A stretch of 64,000 nt of DNA from Steroidobacter gossypii (GTDB taxonomy: Bacteria > Pseudomonadota > Gammaproteobacteria > Steroidobacterales > Steroidobacteraceae): NCBI RefSeq assembly GCF_016801985.1, contig NZ_JAEVLS010000001.1, forward strand, positions 1-64,000, in the 5' to 3' direction. This document shows positions 1 to 7,949 of the stretch, piece after piece. The notes beneath the pieces were generated by a model. It searched no databases. It saw nothing but the letters and a program-made list of their open reading frames with translations, and was not told where the DNA came from. Both the position numbers and the translations under genes were made by a program. Numbering within the stretch: position 1 is the stretch's first letter; each line of letters opens with the position of its first letter.

Positions 1-38
1 TTGCCTAGATCGATCCCCACTACGGTAATCTTGTTCAT
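1..38 (-). CDS. IS110-family transposase, N-terminal 12 codons only (runs off the left edge)
   Basis: Read on the minus strand, the first 38 bases give ATG and then MNKITVVGIDLG. This is the usual opening of IS110/IS1111 transposases, where GIDL carries the first Asp of the DEDD nuclease site. GGAG lies about 7 nt upstream of the ATG. Only the start is in the window, so intactness cannot be judged. It suggests the accessory region at the left was shaped by an insertion sequence. Confidence 0.65.
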   Translation of the reverse strand, partial: MNKITVVGIDLG

Positions 39-342
39 GGTCTGCTCCGCTTCCGATTGAGACGTAGGAATCCCAATCATTGGCCTTATCCGCCAAGTTG
101 AGAAGCGGGGCGGACCATCCCATTAGCAGAAAGCGCGCTCCACGGCTGTGCCGCAGCGTCAGCGGAGGGCCGGCGATGCGGATTCCCCCATGGCTGGCGC
201 CAAAGCGCGTATGACTGGGAAGTTGACCACGGGAACTCGCAACGGGTATGTGCCGTTCAAGCCCCACGTTCTCAAGCCTCTGCTTCCGGACGTCGGACAC
301 TGCTCGGCTAAATCGTCGTCAGCCCTTCCGAAGCGAACAGCA
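39..342. other. Intergenic stretch between the transposase start and the histidine kinase
   Basis: About 300 bases between two divergent genes. It should contain the upstream end of the IS110-type element (these elements lack obvious terminal inverted repeats) and the kinase promoter. I see no further gene, clear sigma-70 promoter or repeat in it. An open frame runs from 148 into the kinase, but its extra 65 residues look like noncoding sequence. Confidence 0.4.
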
Positions 343-1878
343 ATGATCAGTGCGACGGAGCTCCTTCACCGTCAGCACGTATTGGCAGATTTCGGTCAAT
401 TCGTGCTCGACAACGACGACCTGCAGGCCATCCTGACGGAAGGATGCCGCTTGATCGCCGCCGCCCTCAAGACCGATCTGGCCAAGGTCCTGGAGATCGA
501 GCAGGAGCGAGGCACGGCCCTCGTCCGGGCCGGTGTCGGCTGGAACCCGGGCATCGTAGGACACGCCCGCATCCGCTTGGACGAGCGCTCTTCAGAAGCA
601 CATGCGATCAGGACCGCCGAACCCCTCATCACTCCCGACATCGAGAAAGAAACGCGCTTTGTGTTTCCCCGATTCATGCGGGAGCACGGCGTGGTGGCGA
701 TTGTGAATGTGCCCATTCTGCTGCCAGGTCGCGAACCTTATGGAGTGCTGCAGGTAGACCTGCGAGAGCCACGCGCGTTCGGGCAGGAAGACATCCAGTT
801 TTTGCGCACTTACGCGATGGTGCTCGGCCCGGTGATCGATCGGATGAGGAAGGCCCGCGATCTGGCTCATACCACCGAGAGATACCGGCTCATCGTCGAG
901 AACGCGCGGGACTACGCGATCATTCTGACCGATGCGGAAGACAGGATCACCGATTGGCTGCCCGGCGCTGCCGCGATCTTCGGGTGGACCGCGGCAGAGG
1001 CGCTGGGCAAGCCTGCAGAAATACTGTTCACTCCCGAGGACCAGGCGGCAGGCGAGGCCGAGCACGAAGTCGATACAGCTCGTCGCGAGGGCAAAGCCCC
1101 CAATGTTCGCTGGCACATTCGCAAGGACGGCACCCGGGTCTTCATCGATGGACAGACGACCGCCCTCAAAGGCCCCGATGGCACAGTGACTGGCTTCATG
1201 AAGATCGGCCAGGATGTCACTGCCCGGCGGGAATCGGACGAACGGCAGCAGATTCTTGTCGGGGAACTTCAGCACCGCACGCGAAACCTCATCGCGGTCG
1301 TGCACTCCCTCGCGGACAAGACCGCCCGAGCGAGCAAGGATCTGCCGGACTTCAAGGCTCGTTTCGAGGATCGCTTGCGTGCGCTCGCGCGCGTGCAGAG
1401 TCTGCTATCCCGCCTGGAAGATACTGACCGAGTCACGTTCGATGAGCTGCTAAGCTCCGAGCTCGCGGCCATGGACGGATTTGCCGAGCGGGTCAAGCTC
1501 GATGGTCCACGAGGCGTGAAGCTGCGCTCTTCGAGCGTGCAGATCCTGGCTCTGGCGCTACATGAGCTCGCGACCAACGCAGTGAAATACGGCGCGCTCA
1601 GTCAGCCGCAGGCATCGCTCACCATCGCGTGGCGCTTGTCCAAGGGCGGGGATGGCATCCCCTGGCTTCACATCGACTGGCGAGAGGATGGTGTAGTCAC
1701 CTCGGGTGAGACCACCCGGGCAGTGCCAGGCCGGGGCCAAGGCCGTGACTTGATCGAGCGAGCGCTGCCATATCAACTCGGCGCCAAGGTCTACTTCGAT
1801 CTGGGCCCCGGCGGCCTTCATTGCACCATCTCGCTTCCGGTCTCGATCAGCACCCTCGAGGAAAACGCCAGTGGCTGA
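343..1878 (+). CDS. GAF-PAS HWE-family sensor histidine kinase
   Basis: A soluble sensor kinase of 511 residues with no membrane segment. A GAF domain covers roughly residues 15-165, a PAS domain roughly 175-295, then the HWE/HisKA_2 dimerisation helix with phospho-acceptor His311 in ELQHRTRN. The ATPase domain begins with HELATNA (His407) and keeps the W-x-E of the HWE family near residue 446. The kinase should autophosphorylate on His311 and pass phosphate to a receiver, probably one of the two just downstream. ATG 343 is preferred over the longer frame from 148 because family members begin shortly before the GAF domain. The upstream Shine-Dalgarno signal is weak. Confidence 0.85.
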   Translation: MISATELLHRQHVLADFGQFVLDNDDLQAILTEGCRLIAAALKTDLAKVLEIEQERGTALVRAGVGWNPGIVGHARIRLDERSSEAHAIRTAEPLITPDIEKETRFVFPRFMREHGVVAIVNVPILLPGREPYGVLQVDLREPRAFGQEDIQFLRTYAMVLGPVIDRMRKARDLAHTTERYRLIVENARDYAIILTDAEDRITDWLPGAAAIFGWTAAEALGKPAEILFTPEDQAAGEAEHEVDTARREGKAPNVRWHIRKDGTRVFIDGQTTALKGPDGTVTGFMKIGQDVTARRESDERQQILVGELQHRTRNLIAVVHSLADKTARASKDLPDFKARFEDRLRALARVQSLLSRLEDTDRVTFDELLSSELAAMDGFAERVKLDGPRGVKLRSSSVQILALALHELATNAVKYGALSQPQASLTIAWRLSKGGDGIPWLHIDWREDGVVTSGETTRAVPGRGQGRDLIERALPYQLGAKVYFDLGPGGLHCTISLPVSISTLEENASG

Positions 1879-2171
1879 ACGGTCGCTCCGCGACTGACGT
1901 GTCCTCATCGCAGAAGACGAATACCGTCGCCGAAGAGCTTGAATTCGCACTGGCTGCGGCGGGAGCCGTCATTCCAGTGGCCGACGCACTAGCGGAGCGC
2001 AACGTGCCGTTTGTCTTCACCACCGGCTACGGCCGAACAGCCATTCCGAAGCGCTTCGAGCAAGTTCTCAGGTACGAGAAGCCCGCCGACATGTCCGCAC
2101 TGGTGTCGAGCCTCGAGGGTCTGATTCGCCGCGCTCGAGGGCGCACTCGTCATAGTGGACTGCGTCGTTAA
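1871..2171 (+). pseudogene. Broken response-regulator receiver (frameshift plus internal deletion)
   Basis: A GTG at 1871 overlaps the end of the kinase gene, as in HWE kinase-receiver operons. That frame soon meets TGA. The acidic-pocket segment VLIAEDEY follows in a second frame, and the rest (VAEELEFALAAAGAVIPVA, then DALAERNVPFVFTTGY and the EKPAD lysine region) in a third. The part that should hold the phospho-acceptor Asp is missing between PVA and DALAER. It is therefore the relic of the kinase's cognate single-domain regulator. The intact receiver at 2278 may have taken over. Confidence 0.75.
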
Positions 2172-2277
2172 CCTACGCTAAGCACGAGATTTCCAGCACA
2201 AAGCAACACAGTTGATTGCGCAGGCCGAGGACGCTGGCAAGCTGGCCTCAACCTCAGCAGCAGCAGTGCGTGCGTTT

Positions 2278-2661
2278 ATGGCGAATCCATGTGCATTGAA
2301 GCTGCTCATCGTCGAAGACGAGTGGCTGATAGCAAGCGAGACGGCGCTCCAGATCGTCGATGCGGGCTGGCAAGTCGTGGGGCCCTCGGCCACCGTGGCG
2401 ATCGCTCTGAAGCTGATCGAAGTAGCGGCGATCGACGGTGCGGTGCTGGACATCCATCTCCGGGATGGAGAGCGCTCGCTTGGAATCGCTGCGGCACTTC
2501 GCGAGCGTGACATTCCATTCTTGTTTGCCAGCGGACATGCCGCGAAGGAGCAGCGACCGGGTTTCGAGGATGTGCCGGTGCTGGCGAAACCCTACTCATC
2601 GAGTCAGCTCGTGGCTGCCGTACGCCGGCACATCGTTGCCTTGCATCCCTCGACGAAGTAG
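2278..2661 (+). CDS. Single-domain response regulator (receiver only)
   Basis: A free CheY-like receiver of 127 residues. The acidic pocket is in LLIVEDEW, the phospho-acceptor is Asp58 in VLDIHL, and the conserved lysine is Lys104 in LAKPYSS. There is no output domain, so it should act by protein contact or as a phosphate shuttle. ATG 2278 was chosen because it directly precedes the receiver fold; the frame upstream to 2212 is not domain-like. It lies downstream of the HWE kinase and the dead receiver and is the likely surviving partner of that kinase (inference). Confidence 0.85.
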   Translation: MANPCALKLLIVEDEWLIASETALQIVDAGWQVVGPSATVAIALKLIEVAAIDGAVLDIHLRDGERSLGIAAALRERDIPFLFASGHAAKEQRPGFEDVPVLAKPYSSSQLVAAVRRHIVALHPSTK

Positions 2662-2706
2662 TCGCACGAACCGTTGCCGCTGCGGCGTCGATCCAGGAAG
2701 GAATGG

Positions 2707-2922
2707 CTACTTCGGCCGATAGTTTTTGTTACGTGCTTCGAATGCGCGGATCTCTCGCTCGGCCTCGTTACGGTTGATGCCGTAGACCTCCTGAATCGCG
2801 CCGAGCAGCGAGGCACGCTTGCCCGCGATCGCTTGCAATCGCTCGCCATCGAGCTTCAGCCAGCGCGCCTTCACGGTACCCTGGAACTGCGCCCAGTTGT
2901 TCTCCACCAGAATCCAGTCCAT
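2707..2922 (-). CDS. CsbD-like stress protein
   Basis: A hydrophilic protein of 71 residues. It has the CsbD family pattern of an N-terminal WNQ-type core (NNWAQFQGTVKARW), a central LDGERLQAIAGKR segment and a helical C terminus (YGINRNEAEREIRAFE). CsbD proteins are small, abundant general-stress proteins whose molecular role is unknown. The start is the internal ATG at 2922; the open frame continues upstream without similarity. It converges on the receiver gene and sits beside the PAS and stress genes. Confidence 0.8.
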   Translation of the reverse strand: MDWILVENNWAQFQGTVKARWLKLDGERLQAIAGKRASLLGAIQEVYGINRNEAEREIRAFEARNKNYRPK

Positions 2923-3043
2923 ATAGTCATCACCGCTCGACGAAAAGGGCGCGCAGCCTACTACCGTTCGCAGCAACTTGCTTGGCTCTCTCCGGCAGAA
3001 CAGCGTAGCCGGCAGCCTACAGCGCGATTTATTCATCCATTTG

Positions 3044-3071
3044 TATCTATTTTCCCAACCAGGGCGCACAC
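3044..3071 (+). promoter_or_regulatory. Shared bipartite motif TATCTA-N14-GCGCACAC (copy 1)
   Basis: TATCTA at 3044-3049 and GCGCACAC at 3064-3071 are separated by exactly 14 nt, about 145 nt upstream of the first PAS gene. The same pair with the same spacing recurs upstream of four other genes in this region, so it is probably a promoter or regulator site. Which protein reads it is not known. Confidence 0.5.
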
Positions 3072-3216
3072 TACTTCGAGATTGCGGAACCGTCCGCAGG
3101 TACCCTGTGGCGCAGAATCTCCGGCCACCCCGCGCAGCGCTACGTATCGCCCGAGACGTGGCTAAATCCGCCCCATCCTCGCGCACCCGTTTCGTCAGCA
3201 CACTGCCGGAGATTTG

Positions 3217-3846
3217 ATGAACGTCTTCAGAATGCATCGGGGCGGTCGCGCGCCAACCCAGGCCAGCGGCATAGCCCATCGACGACTGCCCGCAACCGTT
3301 GGGCGGCTCGATCTGGAAAGGATCGGAACTTCCGCAGGGCGCTGGACCATCCCCAGCCACTCGAATGTAACTTTCGCTCCGCAAGGCAGCGAGGACTGGC
3401 GCCACCGCTTGCTCACGGCACGAGGCGAGCAGATTCACATGGCCAGCATGCATCGAAACGATCGGAGCGCTATCGCAATCCTCGATGCAACAGGTATCGT
3501 GATTTCGTGGCACGACAACTTGCCACGCGCTCGTCCGTACGATTCCGGCGTGCTGAGCCGTCACGTATCGCAGTTCTATCTACCTCATGATGTTGCATCA
3601 CGCACTCCCGCGCGCCATTTAACGATCGCAGCTGAGCACGGCGTGGATACGCAGCACGGCTGGCGACGCCGGCCCGCCGGAGAAATATTCTGGGGAGTGA
3701 CGATCCTGCAGAGCATTTTGCTCGGCGACGGCGAACTGGTGGGATATTCGCACGTGACACGAACCTTGCGTGCACCGGCACAAGTGCTTGCCCAACCACT
3801 TCGAGCACAAGCACAGCATACGGCGTGCCTCGCCGCGCCGGCGTAG
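3217..3846 (+). CDS. Single-PAS-domain protein, paralogue 1
   Basis: A protein of 209 residues. An unstructured Arg-rich N-terminal third is followed by one PAS/PAC domain: the strand AIAILDATGIVISWHD, then HVSQFYLPHDVA, then GWRRRPAGEIFWGVTIL and GELVGYSHVTR. No kinase, GGDEF, HTH or other output domain is present. Two clear paralogues lie at 4407 (+) and 10751 (-). Such lone PAS proteins may sense a ligand or redox state and signal by protein contact; this is inference. ATG 3217 has GGAG about 5 nt upstream; a TTG directly before it (3214) is also in frame. The TATCTA-N14-GCGCAC motif lies upstream. Confidence 0.75.
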   Translation: MNVFRMHRGGRAPTQASGIAHRRLPATVGRLDLERIGTSAGRWTIPSHSNVTFAPQGSEDWRHRLLTARGEQIHMASMHRNDRSAIAILDATGIVISWHDNLPRARPYDSGVLSRHVSQFYLPHDVASRTPARHLTIAAEHGVDTQHGWRRRPAGEIFWGVTILQSILLGDGELVGYSHVTRTLRAPAQVLAQPLRAQAQHTACLAAPA

Positions 3847-3864
3847 CGCGTCTACTCGCTACGC
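3841..3864. terminator. Inverted repeat between convergent genes (possible bidirectional terminator)
   Basis: GCGTAGCG (3841-3848) and CGCTACGC (3857-3864) form an 8-bp stem with an 8-nt loop between the end of the PAS gene and the end of the convergent 100-residue gene. There is no T tract, so termination is only a guess from position. Confidence 0.35.
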
Positions 3865-3882
3865 TAGAGCGCCGACCAAAGG

Positions 3883-4185
3883 CTACATAGAGCGTGCCAC
3901 TCTGCGCTGCTGCTCCTCGTGCACCTGGGCGACTGTCAGGCGAGTCTGGGTGGCGATAACCTTCAGGAGCAGGTGGTCAGGTGTGCGCGGCAGGCGCAGG
4001 GCATGCAGGCGTTCCCAGATTTCAATGCGCTCGCGCGGTTCCTTGACGTGCGATGCCTGCTCTTCCAGCTCACTTTCACGCAGCGCTGCTCGTTCCCGCT
4101 CGGCTCGTTGAACTTGCAGGCGGCGCTCCACCGGACTGTCATTGAAAATGGTGGAAGGCTGGTAGGGCTGTTTGTCGAAAGTCAT
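3883..4185 (-). CDS. Small charged protein of unknown function
   Basis: A protein of 100 residues, rich in Arg and Glu. Its central amphipathic region (RRLQVQRAERERAALRESEL and on) is probably coiled-coil. The start at 4185 has a strong Shine-Dalgarno sequence, AGGAG, 7 nt upstream, so the gene is probably real. I do not recognise a family. It is flanked by the two PAS paralogues, and its promoter region carries the TATCTA-N14-GCGCACAC motif only 27 nt upstream of the start codon. This suggests it is co-controlled with the PAS genes. Confidence 0.6.
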   Translation of the reverse strand: MTFDKQPYQPSTIFNDSPVERRLQVQRAERERAALRESELEEQASHVKEPRERIEIWERLHALRLPRTPDHLLLKVIATQTRLTVAQVHEEQQRRVARSM

Positions 4186-4212
4186 CGTCGTGCTCCTGTG
4201 CGTGCTCCTGCA

Positions 4213-4240
4213 GTGTGCGCGCATCCACCGCGATTAGATA
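4213..4240 (-). promoter_or_regulatory. Shared bipartite motif TATCTA-N14-GCGCACAC (copy 2)
   Basis: On the minus strand TATCTA (4240-4235) is followed after 14 nt by GCGCACAC (4220-4213). It lies 27 nt upstream of the 100-residue gene and back-to-back with copy 3, which faces the second PAS gene. Confidence 0.55.
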
Positions 4241-4292
4241 GGTGAATATTCCCACAGGCAAAAAGAATCGCCCCTCCGACCGTTTTTTATGT

Positions 4293-4318
4293 ATCTATAT
4301 GAGCCGACTGAGCGCATA
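4293..4318 (+). promoter_or_regulatory. Shared bipartite motif TATCTA-N14-GCGCAT (copy 3)
   Basis: TATCTA (4293-4298), 14 nt, then GCGCAT (4313-4318), 89 nt upstream of the second PAS gene. The last two bases deviate from the other copies. Confidence 0.5.
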
Positions 4319-4406
4319 GTGACCGCAGCTCGGCCGGCTGACTCCGGCCCGATCCATCGCATCCGCATTGACACGGCGGCCGCGCCACCGTCATTCAAGC
4401 GGAGCC

Positions 4407-5006
4407 ATGATGAACCACCTATCGCACCAACTGCGTCATCTGCTGAAAGCAGCCACTCGCTCGATCTCCGCGTCTGTGGACTCACAGCGCCAGAGCCCTC
4501 ACATACGACTCCCGATCGCAGCCACGGCTCGCCGGACTTCAGGAGCACCCGCCTGGGCGCAACGCCTGTTGATCCAGCAAGGTACCCGCATGCATGCGAC
4601 CAGCCTGGAGCGTGGCGACCATTGTTCGATCGCCATACTGGACAGCCGCGGCATGGTCGTCGCCTGGCACGACAGCTTGCCTGGCGCGGCAATGTTCGAT
4701 CACAGGATTATCGGCACTCACGTGTCACAGTTCTATTCCGCGGCCGATGTGGCGCTCCAGCTGGCCGAGCGGCAGCTGAAGATCGCAGCTATCCTCGGCG
4801 CGGATACCCGCGAGGGGTGGTATCGCCGTGCCAACGGGTCGGCCTTCTGGGGCGTTACTGTGATCGAAGCACTGCAGCTGAAGAACGGAGAACTGCATGG
4901 TTATTCCCACGTGACGCGCCACTCGAGAGATCCACGCCGCCACATGACCGCTCGACGCGCCCCACCGCAATTCTTTATGTGCGCTGGTGTAGCGGCGGCT
5001 GCATAG
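4407..5006 (+). CDS. Single-PAS-domain protein, paralogue 2
   Basis: A protein of 199 residues with a basic, low-complexity N terminus and one PAS/PAC domain: SIAILDSRGMVVAWHDSL, HVSQFYSAADVALQLAE, GWYRRANGSAFWGVTVIEA and GELHGYSHVTR. It aligns with the protein at 3217 throughout the PAS domain and less well outside it, as expected for an old local duplication. There is no output domain. GGAG lies directly upstream of the ATG pair at 4407/4410. The TATCTA-N14-GCGCAT motif lies 89 nt upstream. Confidence 0.75.
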   Translation: MMNHLSHQLRHLLKAATRSISASVDSQRQSPHIRLPIAATARRTSGAPAWAQRLLIQQGTRMHATSLERGDHCSIAILDSRGMVVAWHDSLPGAAMFDHRIIGTHVSQFYSAADVALQLAERQLKIAAILGADTREGWYRRANGSAFWGVTVIEALQLKNGELHGYSHVTRHSRDPRRHMTARRAPPQFFMCAGVAAAA

Positions 5007-5161
5007 ACGAAGAAGTCGTCGCCAGACCCGGACGTCCATGAGCGCACGCCAAGTACTCCGGCGATGCGCCAGGTAGAACTCGTACGCGCTAAAGATATCG
5101 GGGCGACGCGACGCAAAGCGTATTAGACTGCCCAACCCGATCCGCCAACCTGAAGAGTCCC

Positions 5162-5290
5162 TTGAACAAGACACCGAATTACAAGCAGCAAAAGAAGCGT
5201 CGCGAAGACATGCAGAAGAAGAAAAATGAAGAAAAGCAGCGCCAGCAGGCCGAGCGCAGGGCGTCCGACTTTCCGCCGCCCAAGCCCTGA
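5162..5290 (+). CDS. Very small Lys/Arg/Gln-rich protein
   Basis: A frame of 42 codons from TTG 5162 with a strongly biased, presumably helical composition (NKTPNYKQQKKRRED, then KKKNEEKQRQQAERR, ending DFPPPKP). It ends 2 nt before the DUF1415 gene, so the two are likely cotranscribed. Similar tiny basic proteins are common in proteobacteria without known function. The evidence is composition and tight spacing; the TTG start and weak ribosome site keep confidence moderate. Confidence 0.5.
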   Translation: MNKTPNYKQQKKRREDMQKKKNEEKQRQQAERRASDFPPPKP

Positions 5291-5292
5291 GC

Positions 5293-5865
5293 GTGAAGCT
5301 CGAGGCGAGCGCGCCGGATAGTGTCCCATCCGCCGAGCAGGTGATTGCAGCCACCAGGGCTTGGCTCGAACGAGCGGTCATCGGCCAGCAGCTCTGCCCT
5401 TTCGCGGCAGGGCCATATCTGACCGACCGCGTGCGTCTATGTGTCAGCACGCAGCTTTCGACCGCCGGACTGCTCCAGGATTTGTGTCGCGAACTGCAAG
5501 CGTTGCGGGACGCAGATCCGCTTCAGTGTGAGACGACACTCCTGATTCACCCGCAGGTGCTGGCTGAATTCCTCGACTACAACGATTTTCTCGACGACTG
5601 CGACGCCGCGGTGGCGAGCCTGGGATTGGAAGGCGAACTGCAAGTGGCCAGCTTCCATCCGAACTATCGGTTCGCCGGCACGTCCGAACAGGACATCACG
5701 AACTTCACCAATCGCTCGCCTTACCCGATGCTGCATCTACTGCGCGAGGCCAGCGTTGCGCGCGCAGTGGCAACCTTTCCGGACATCGACGAGATCGGCG
5801 CCAGAAACATGGAAACGCTGCGTCGGCTGGGTCATGAAGGCTGGCGGCGGCTGTGGAATGAGTGA
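5293..5865 (+). CDS. DUF1415 family protein
   Basis: A protein of 190 residues that follows the DUF1415 pattern along its whole length: AWLERAVIGQQLCPFA near the N terminus, TTLLIHPQVLAEFLDYNDFL in the middle, then ASFHPNYRFAGT and TNRSPYPMLHLLREASV. The conserved Cys of the LCPFA motif and the His residues of IHP and SFHP could form an active or metal site, but no function is established. The first codon read as Met is GTG at 5293. Its length is typical for the family. Confidence 0.85.
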   Translation: MKLEASAPDSVPSAEQVIAATRAWLERAVIGQQLCPFAAGPYLTDRVRLCVSTQLSTAGLLQDLCRELQALRDADPLQCETTLLIHPQVLAEFLDYNDFLDDCDAAVASLGLEGELQVASFHPNYRFAGTSEQDITNFTNRSPYPMLHLLREASVARAVATFPDIDEIGARNMETLRRLGHEGWRRLWNE

Positions 5866-6053
5866 CCGCTCCCGTTCGAAGCTTCGCCAGGAGAAATGCC
5901 CTTGACCTCGATCTACCATCGTCGTTGGCGCCGCATTGAAAGGTAAAGGCGGCGCTCCCCTCGTTAGAAGTCGATCCTCGCCGTTGCTTTGCTGCCTGCT
6001 CCTATGTGCACCACCGCACTGAGGCCCGGCCTCGCTTCCGCGATTCTACTTGT

Positions 6054-7091
6054 ATGGAATCTCTCCGAGCGCCGCCAGTGCATACGGCAGACTTGAAAGA
6101 CGTGCTCGTGGCACATCAGAACGCCTCCACGAAGCGCGCGCTTTGGCAGCTCGCGAACACCTTTCTGCCGTACTTTCTGCTGTGGTTGGCGATGTACTGG
6201 GCGCTGGAGGTGTCGCTATGGCTCACCGTGCCGCTGGCAGTTCTCTCGGGCGCGTTGCTGGTGCGCATCTTCATCATCTTCCATGACTGCACGCACGGCT
6301 CTTACTTCCGGTCTCGGCGCGCGAACGACGTTCTCGGCTTCATCGCTGGCGCGCTGACATTCAGCCCGTACCAGCACTGGCGCTGGGAGCACGCCATACA
6401 TCACGGCAGCGCCGGCAATCTCGATCGGCGCGGAACCGGCGATGTATGGACCATGACCGTGCAGGAATATCTGAGTGCATCGCGCCGGCGACGCTTTCAG
6501 TACCGGCTGACGCGCAATCCACTGGTGCTGTTCGTGCTCGCGCCGCTGTTCGTTTTCGTGATCAAGCAGCGCTTCGCGTCCGCGAATGCGCAACGGCGAC
6601 AACGCCACTCCGTGTGGTGGCTGAACGTGACACTGCTGATCAGCACGACGCTGCTGAGCTCAATATTCGGTCTGGCCTCCTACCTGCTCATTCAATCGAT
6701 CGCCATGACCGTTGCTGGGGCGACGGGGTTGTGGCTCTTCTATGTGCAGCATCAGTTCCAGGGCGTCTACTGGGAGCGCAACGACAAGTGGGACTACACG
6801 GCAGCGGCGCTGCGCGGCAGTTCCTACTACAAGCTGCCTAAGGTGCTGCAATGGATCTCAGGAAACATCGGCTTTCATCATATCCATCATCTCAGCCCGC
6901 GCATTCCCAACTACAACCTGCAGAAGTGCCACGAAAGCGACCCGAGATTCGCGACGGTCACCTCGCTGTCGCTGCTGTCGAGCCTGCAATCGCTCAAGTT
7001 CCGCTTCTGGGATGAGCAGGCCAAGCAGCTCGTCGGCTATGCGCACCTTCGCAAGCTCGAAGCACGCCGTCGCAGGACCTCACCCCACTGA
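6054..7091 (+). CDS. Membrane fatty acid desaturase (Delta12/omega-6-type)
   Basis: A di-iron integral membrane desaturase of 345 residues. The three histidine boxes are present: H77DCTH81, H113AIHH117 and H275HIHH279 (with HLSPRIPNYNL after the last). Several hydrophobic segments lie between them (about 35-75, 160-185, 200-235). The spacing and box sequences fit bacterial acyl-lipid desaturases of the Delta12 group, which introduce double bonds into membrane fatty acids and help adjust fluidity. ATG 6054 was taken because the frame upstream (from 6006) lacks the family's features. Its stop lies just before the convergent Crp/Fnr gene. Confidence 0.85.
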   Translation: MESLRAPPVHTADLKDVLVAHQNASTKRALWQLANTFLPYFLLWLAMYWALEVSLWLTVPLAVLSGALLVRIFIIFHDCTHGSYFRSRRANDVLGFIAGALTFSPYQHWRWEHAIHHGSAGNLDRRGTGDVWTMTVQEYLSASRRRRFQYRLTRNPLVLFVLAPLFVFVIKQRFASANAQRRQRHSVWWLNVTLLISTTLLSSIFGLASYLLIQSIAMTVAGATGLWLFYVQHQFQGVYWERNDKWDYTAAALRGSSYYKLPKVLQWISGNIGFHHIHHLSPRIPNYNLQKCHESDPRFATVTSLSLLSSLQSLKFRFWDEQAKQLVGYAHLRKLEARRRRTSPH

Positions 7092-7093
7092 AA

Positions 7094-7813
7094 TCAAGTC
7101 CGAGCAACGGCCGGCAACAGGCGATCGAACTCTCGCTTGACCACGGAGTAGCATTCGCAGGTCCGCGCCTCGAGGCCCGCCCGATCCAGTACCTTGATGC
7201 GACCGCGGCTGTATCTGATGAGTCCGGCGCTTTGCAGATTTCCTGCCGCTTCCGTGACGCCCTCACGACGCACACCTAGCATGTTGGCGATCAGTTCCTG
7301 CGTCATCACCAGCTCGTTACCGACCAGACGATCCAGACTCAGCAACAGCCAGCGGCACAGTTGCTGATCGAGCGAATGATGCCGGTTGCACACCGCGGTC
7401 TGCGCCATCTGCGTCAGCAACGCCTGCGTGTATCTCAGCAGCAGATGCTGCATGGGCCCGCCCAGCGTGAACTCTTCCTTGAGAAATTTCCCCGGCCATC
7501 GATAGGCGTGACCCGCGCTCTGCACCACCGCGCGGCTTGGCGTGGTTTCGCCGCCCATGAAGAGCGACACGCCGATGACCCCCTCGTTGCCGACCACGGC
7601 AATCTCCACTGAGGAACCGTCGGCCAACGTATGAAGGAGCGAAACGATCGCAGTCGTCGGAAAGTAAACTGCTCGCTGACGACTGCCGGATTCATATAGA
7701 GCTTCGCCCAGCGGCAGCTCGACGAGTTTCAAATTTTTTCTTACGCGCTCGAGATCTTCCGTCGGCAACGCGGCCAGCAGATAGTTCTGACGAGGATCTT
7801 GAGCTATCGCCAT
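7094..7813 (-). CDS. Crp/Fnr-family transcriptional regulator 1
   Basis: A protein of 239 residues. An N-terminal cyclic-nucleotide-binding-like fold (about 20-140, with YFPTTAIVSLLHTLADG and VVGNEGVIGVSLFMGG) is followed by a helix-turn-helix near residues 170-215 (LGVRREGVTEAAGNLQSAGL). There is no FNR-type Cys cluster, and the phosphate-binding cassette of CRP is not evident, so the signal is unknown. A palindrome-like site (7855-7868) lies 42 nt upstream. The same motif lies upstream of the neighbouring homologue, which suggests auto- or cross-regulation. Confidence 0.85.
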   Translation of the reverse strand: MAIAQDPRQNYLLAALPTEDLERVRKNLKLVELPLGEALYESGSRQRAVYFPTTAIVSLLHTLADGSSVEIAVVGNEGVIGVSLFMGGETTPSRAVVQSAGHAYRWPGKFLKEEFTLGGPMQHLLLRYTQALLTQMAQTAVCNRHHSLDQQLCRWLLLSLDRLVGNELVMTQELIANMLGVRREGVTEAAGNLQSAGLIRYSRGRIKVLDRAGLEARTCECYSVVKREFDRLLPAVART

Positions 7814-7854
7814 CGAGAGGCCCTGTGTGTAGGGGCGCCGAGCTACCGGACTGT

Positions 7855-7868
7855 GTGCGGTATCGTAC
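7855..7868 (-). promoter_or_regulatory. Palindromic operator-like site (copy 1 of 5)
   Basis: Minus-strand GTACGATACCGCAC matches the local consensus GTACGCTAGCGTAC at 11 of 14 positions and lies 42 nt upstream of the first Crp/Fnr gene. Likely a binding site for one of the two Crp/Fnr proteins (inference). Confidence 0.45.
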
Positions 7869-7949
7869 ACACATTTTCATGCGCGCAGCAGCGAATCGCG
7901 AAGCGCGTTGTGGGATGAAGCTTTTACAGCAACGTGCGCGCAACGCCAA

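Noticed and set aside
444-1427. Long plus-strand frame of 327 codons inside the histidine kinase
   Set aside because: Arg/His-rich out-of-phase shadow of the kinase gene; no domain, no ribosome site.
2674-3165. 163-codon plus-strand frame over the CsbD-like gene
   Set aside because: Antisense to a recognisable CsbD pattern; no motif of its own.
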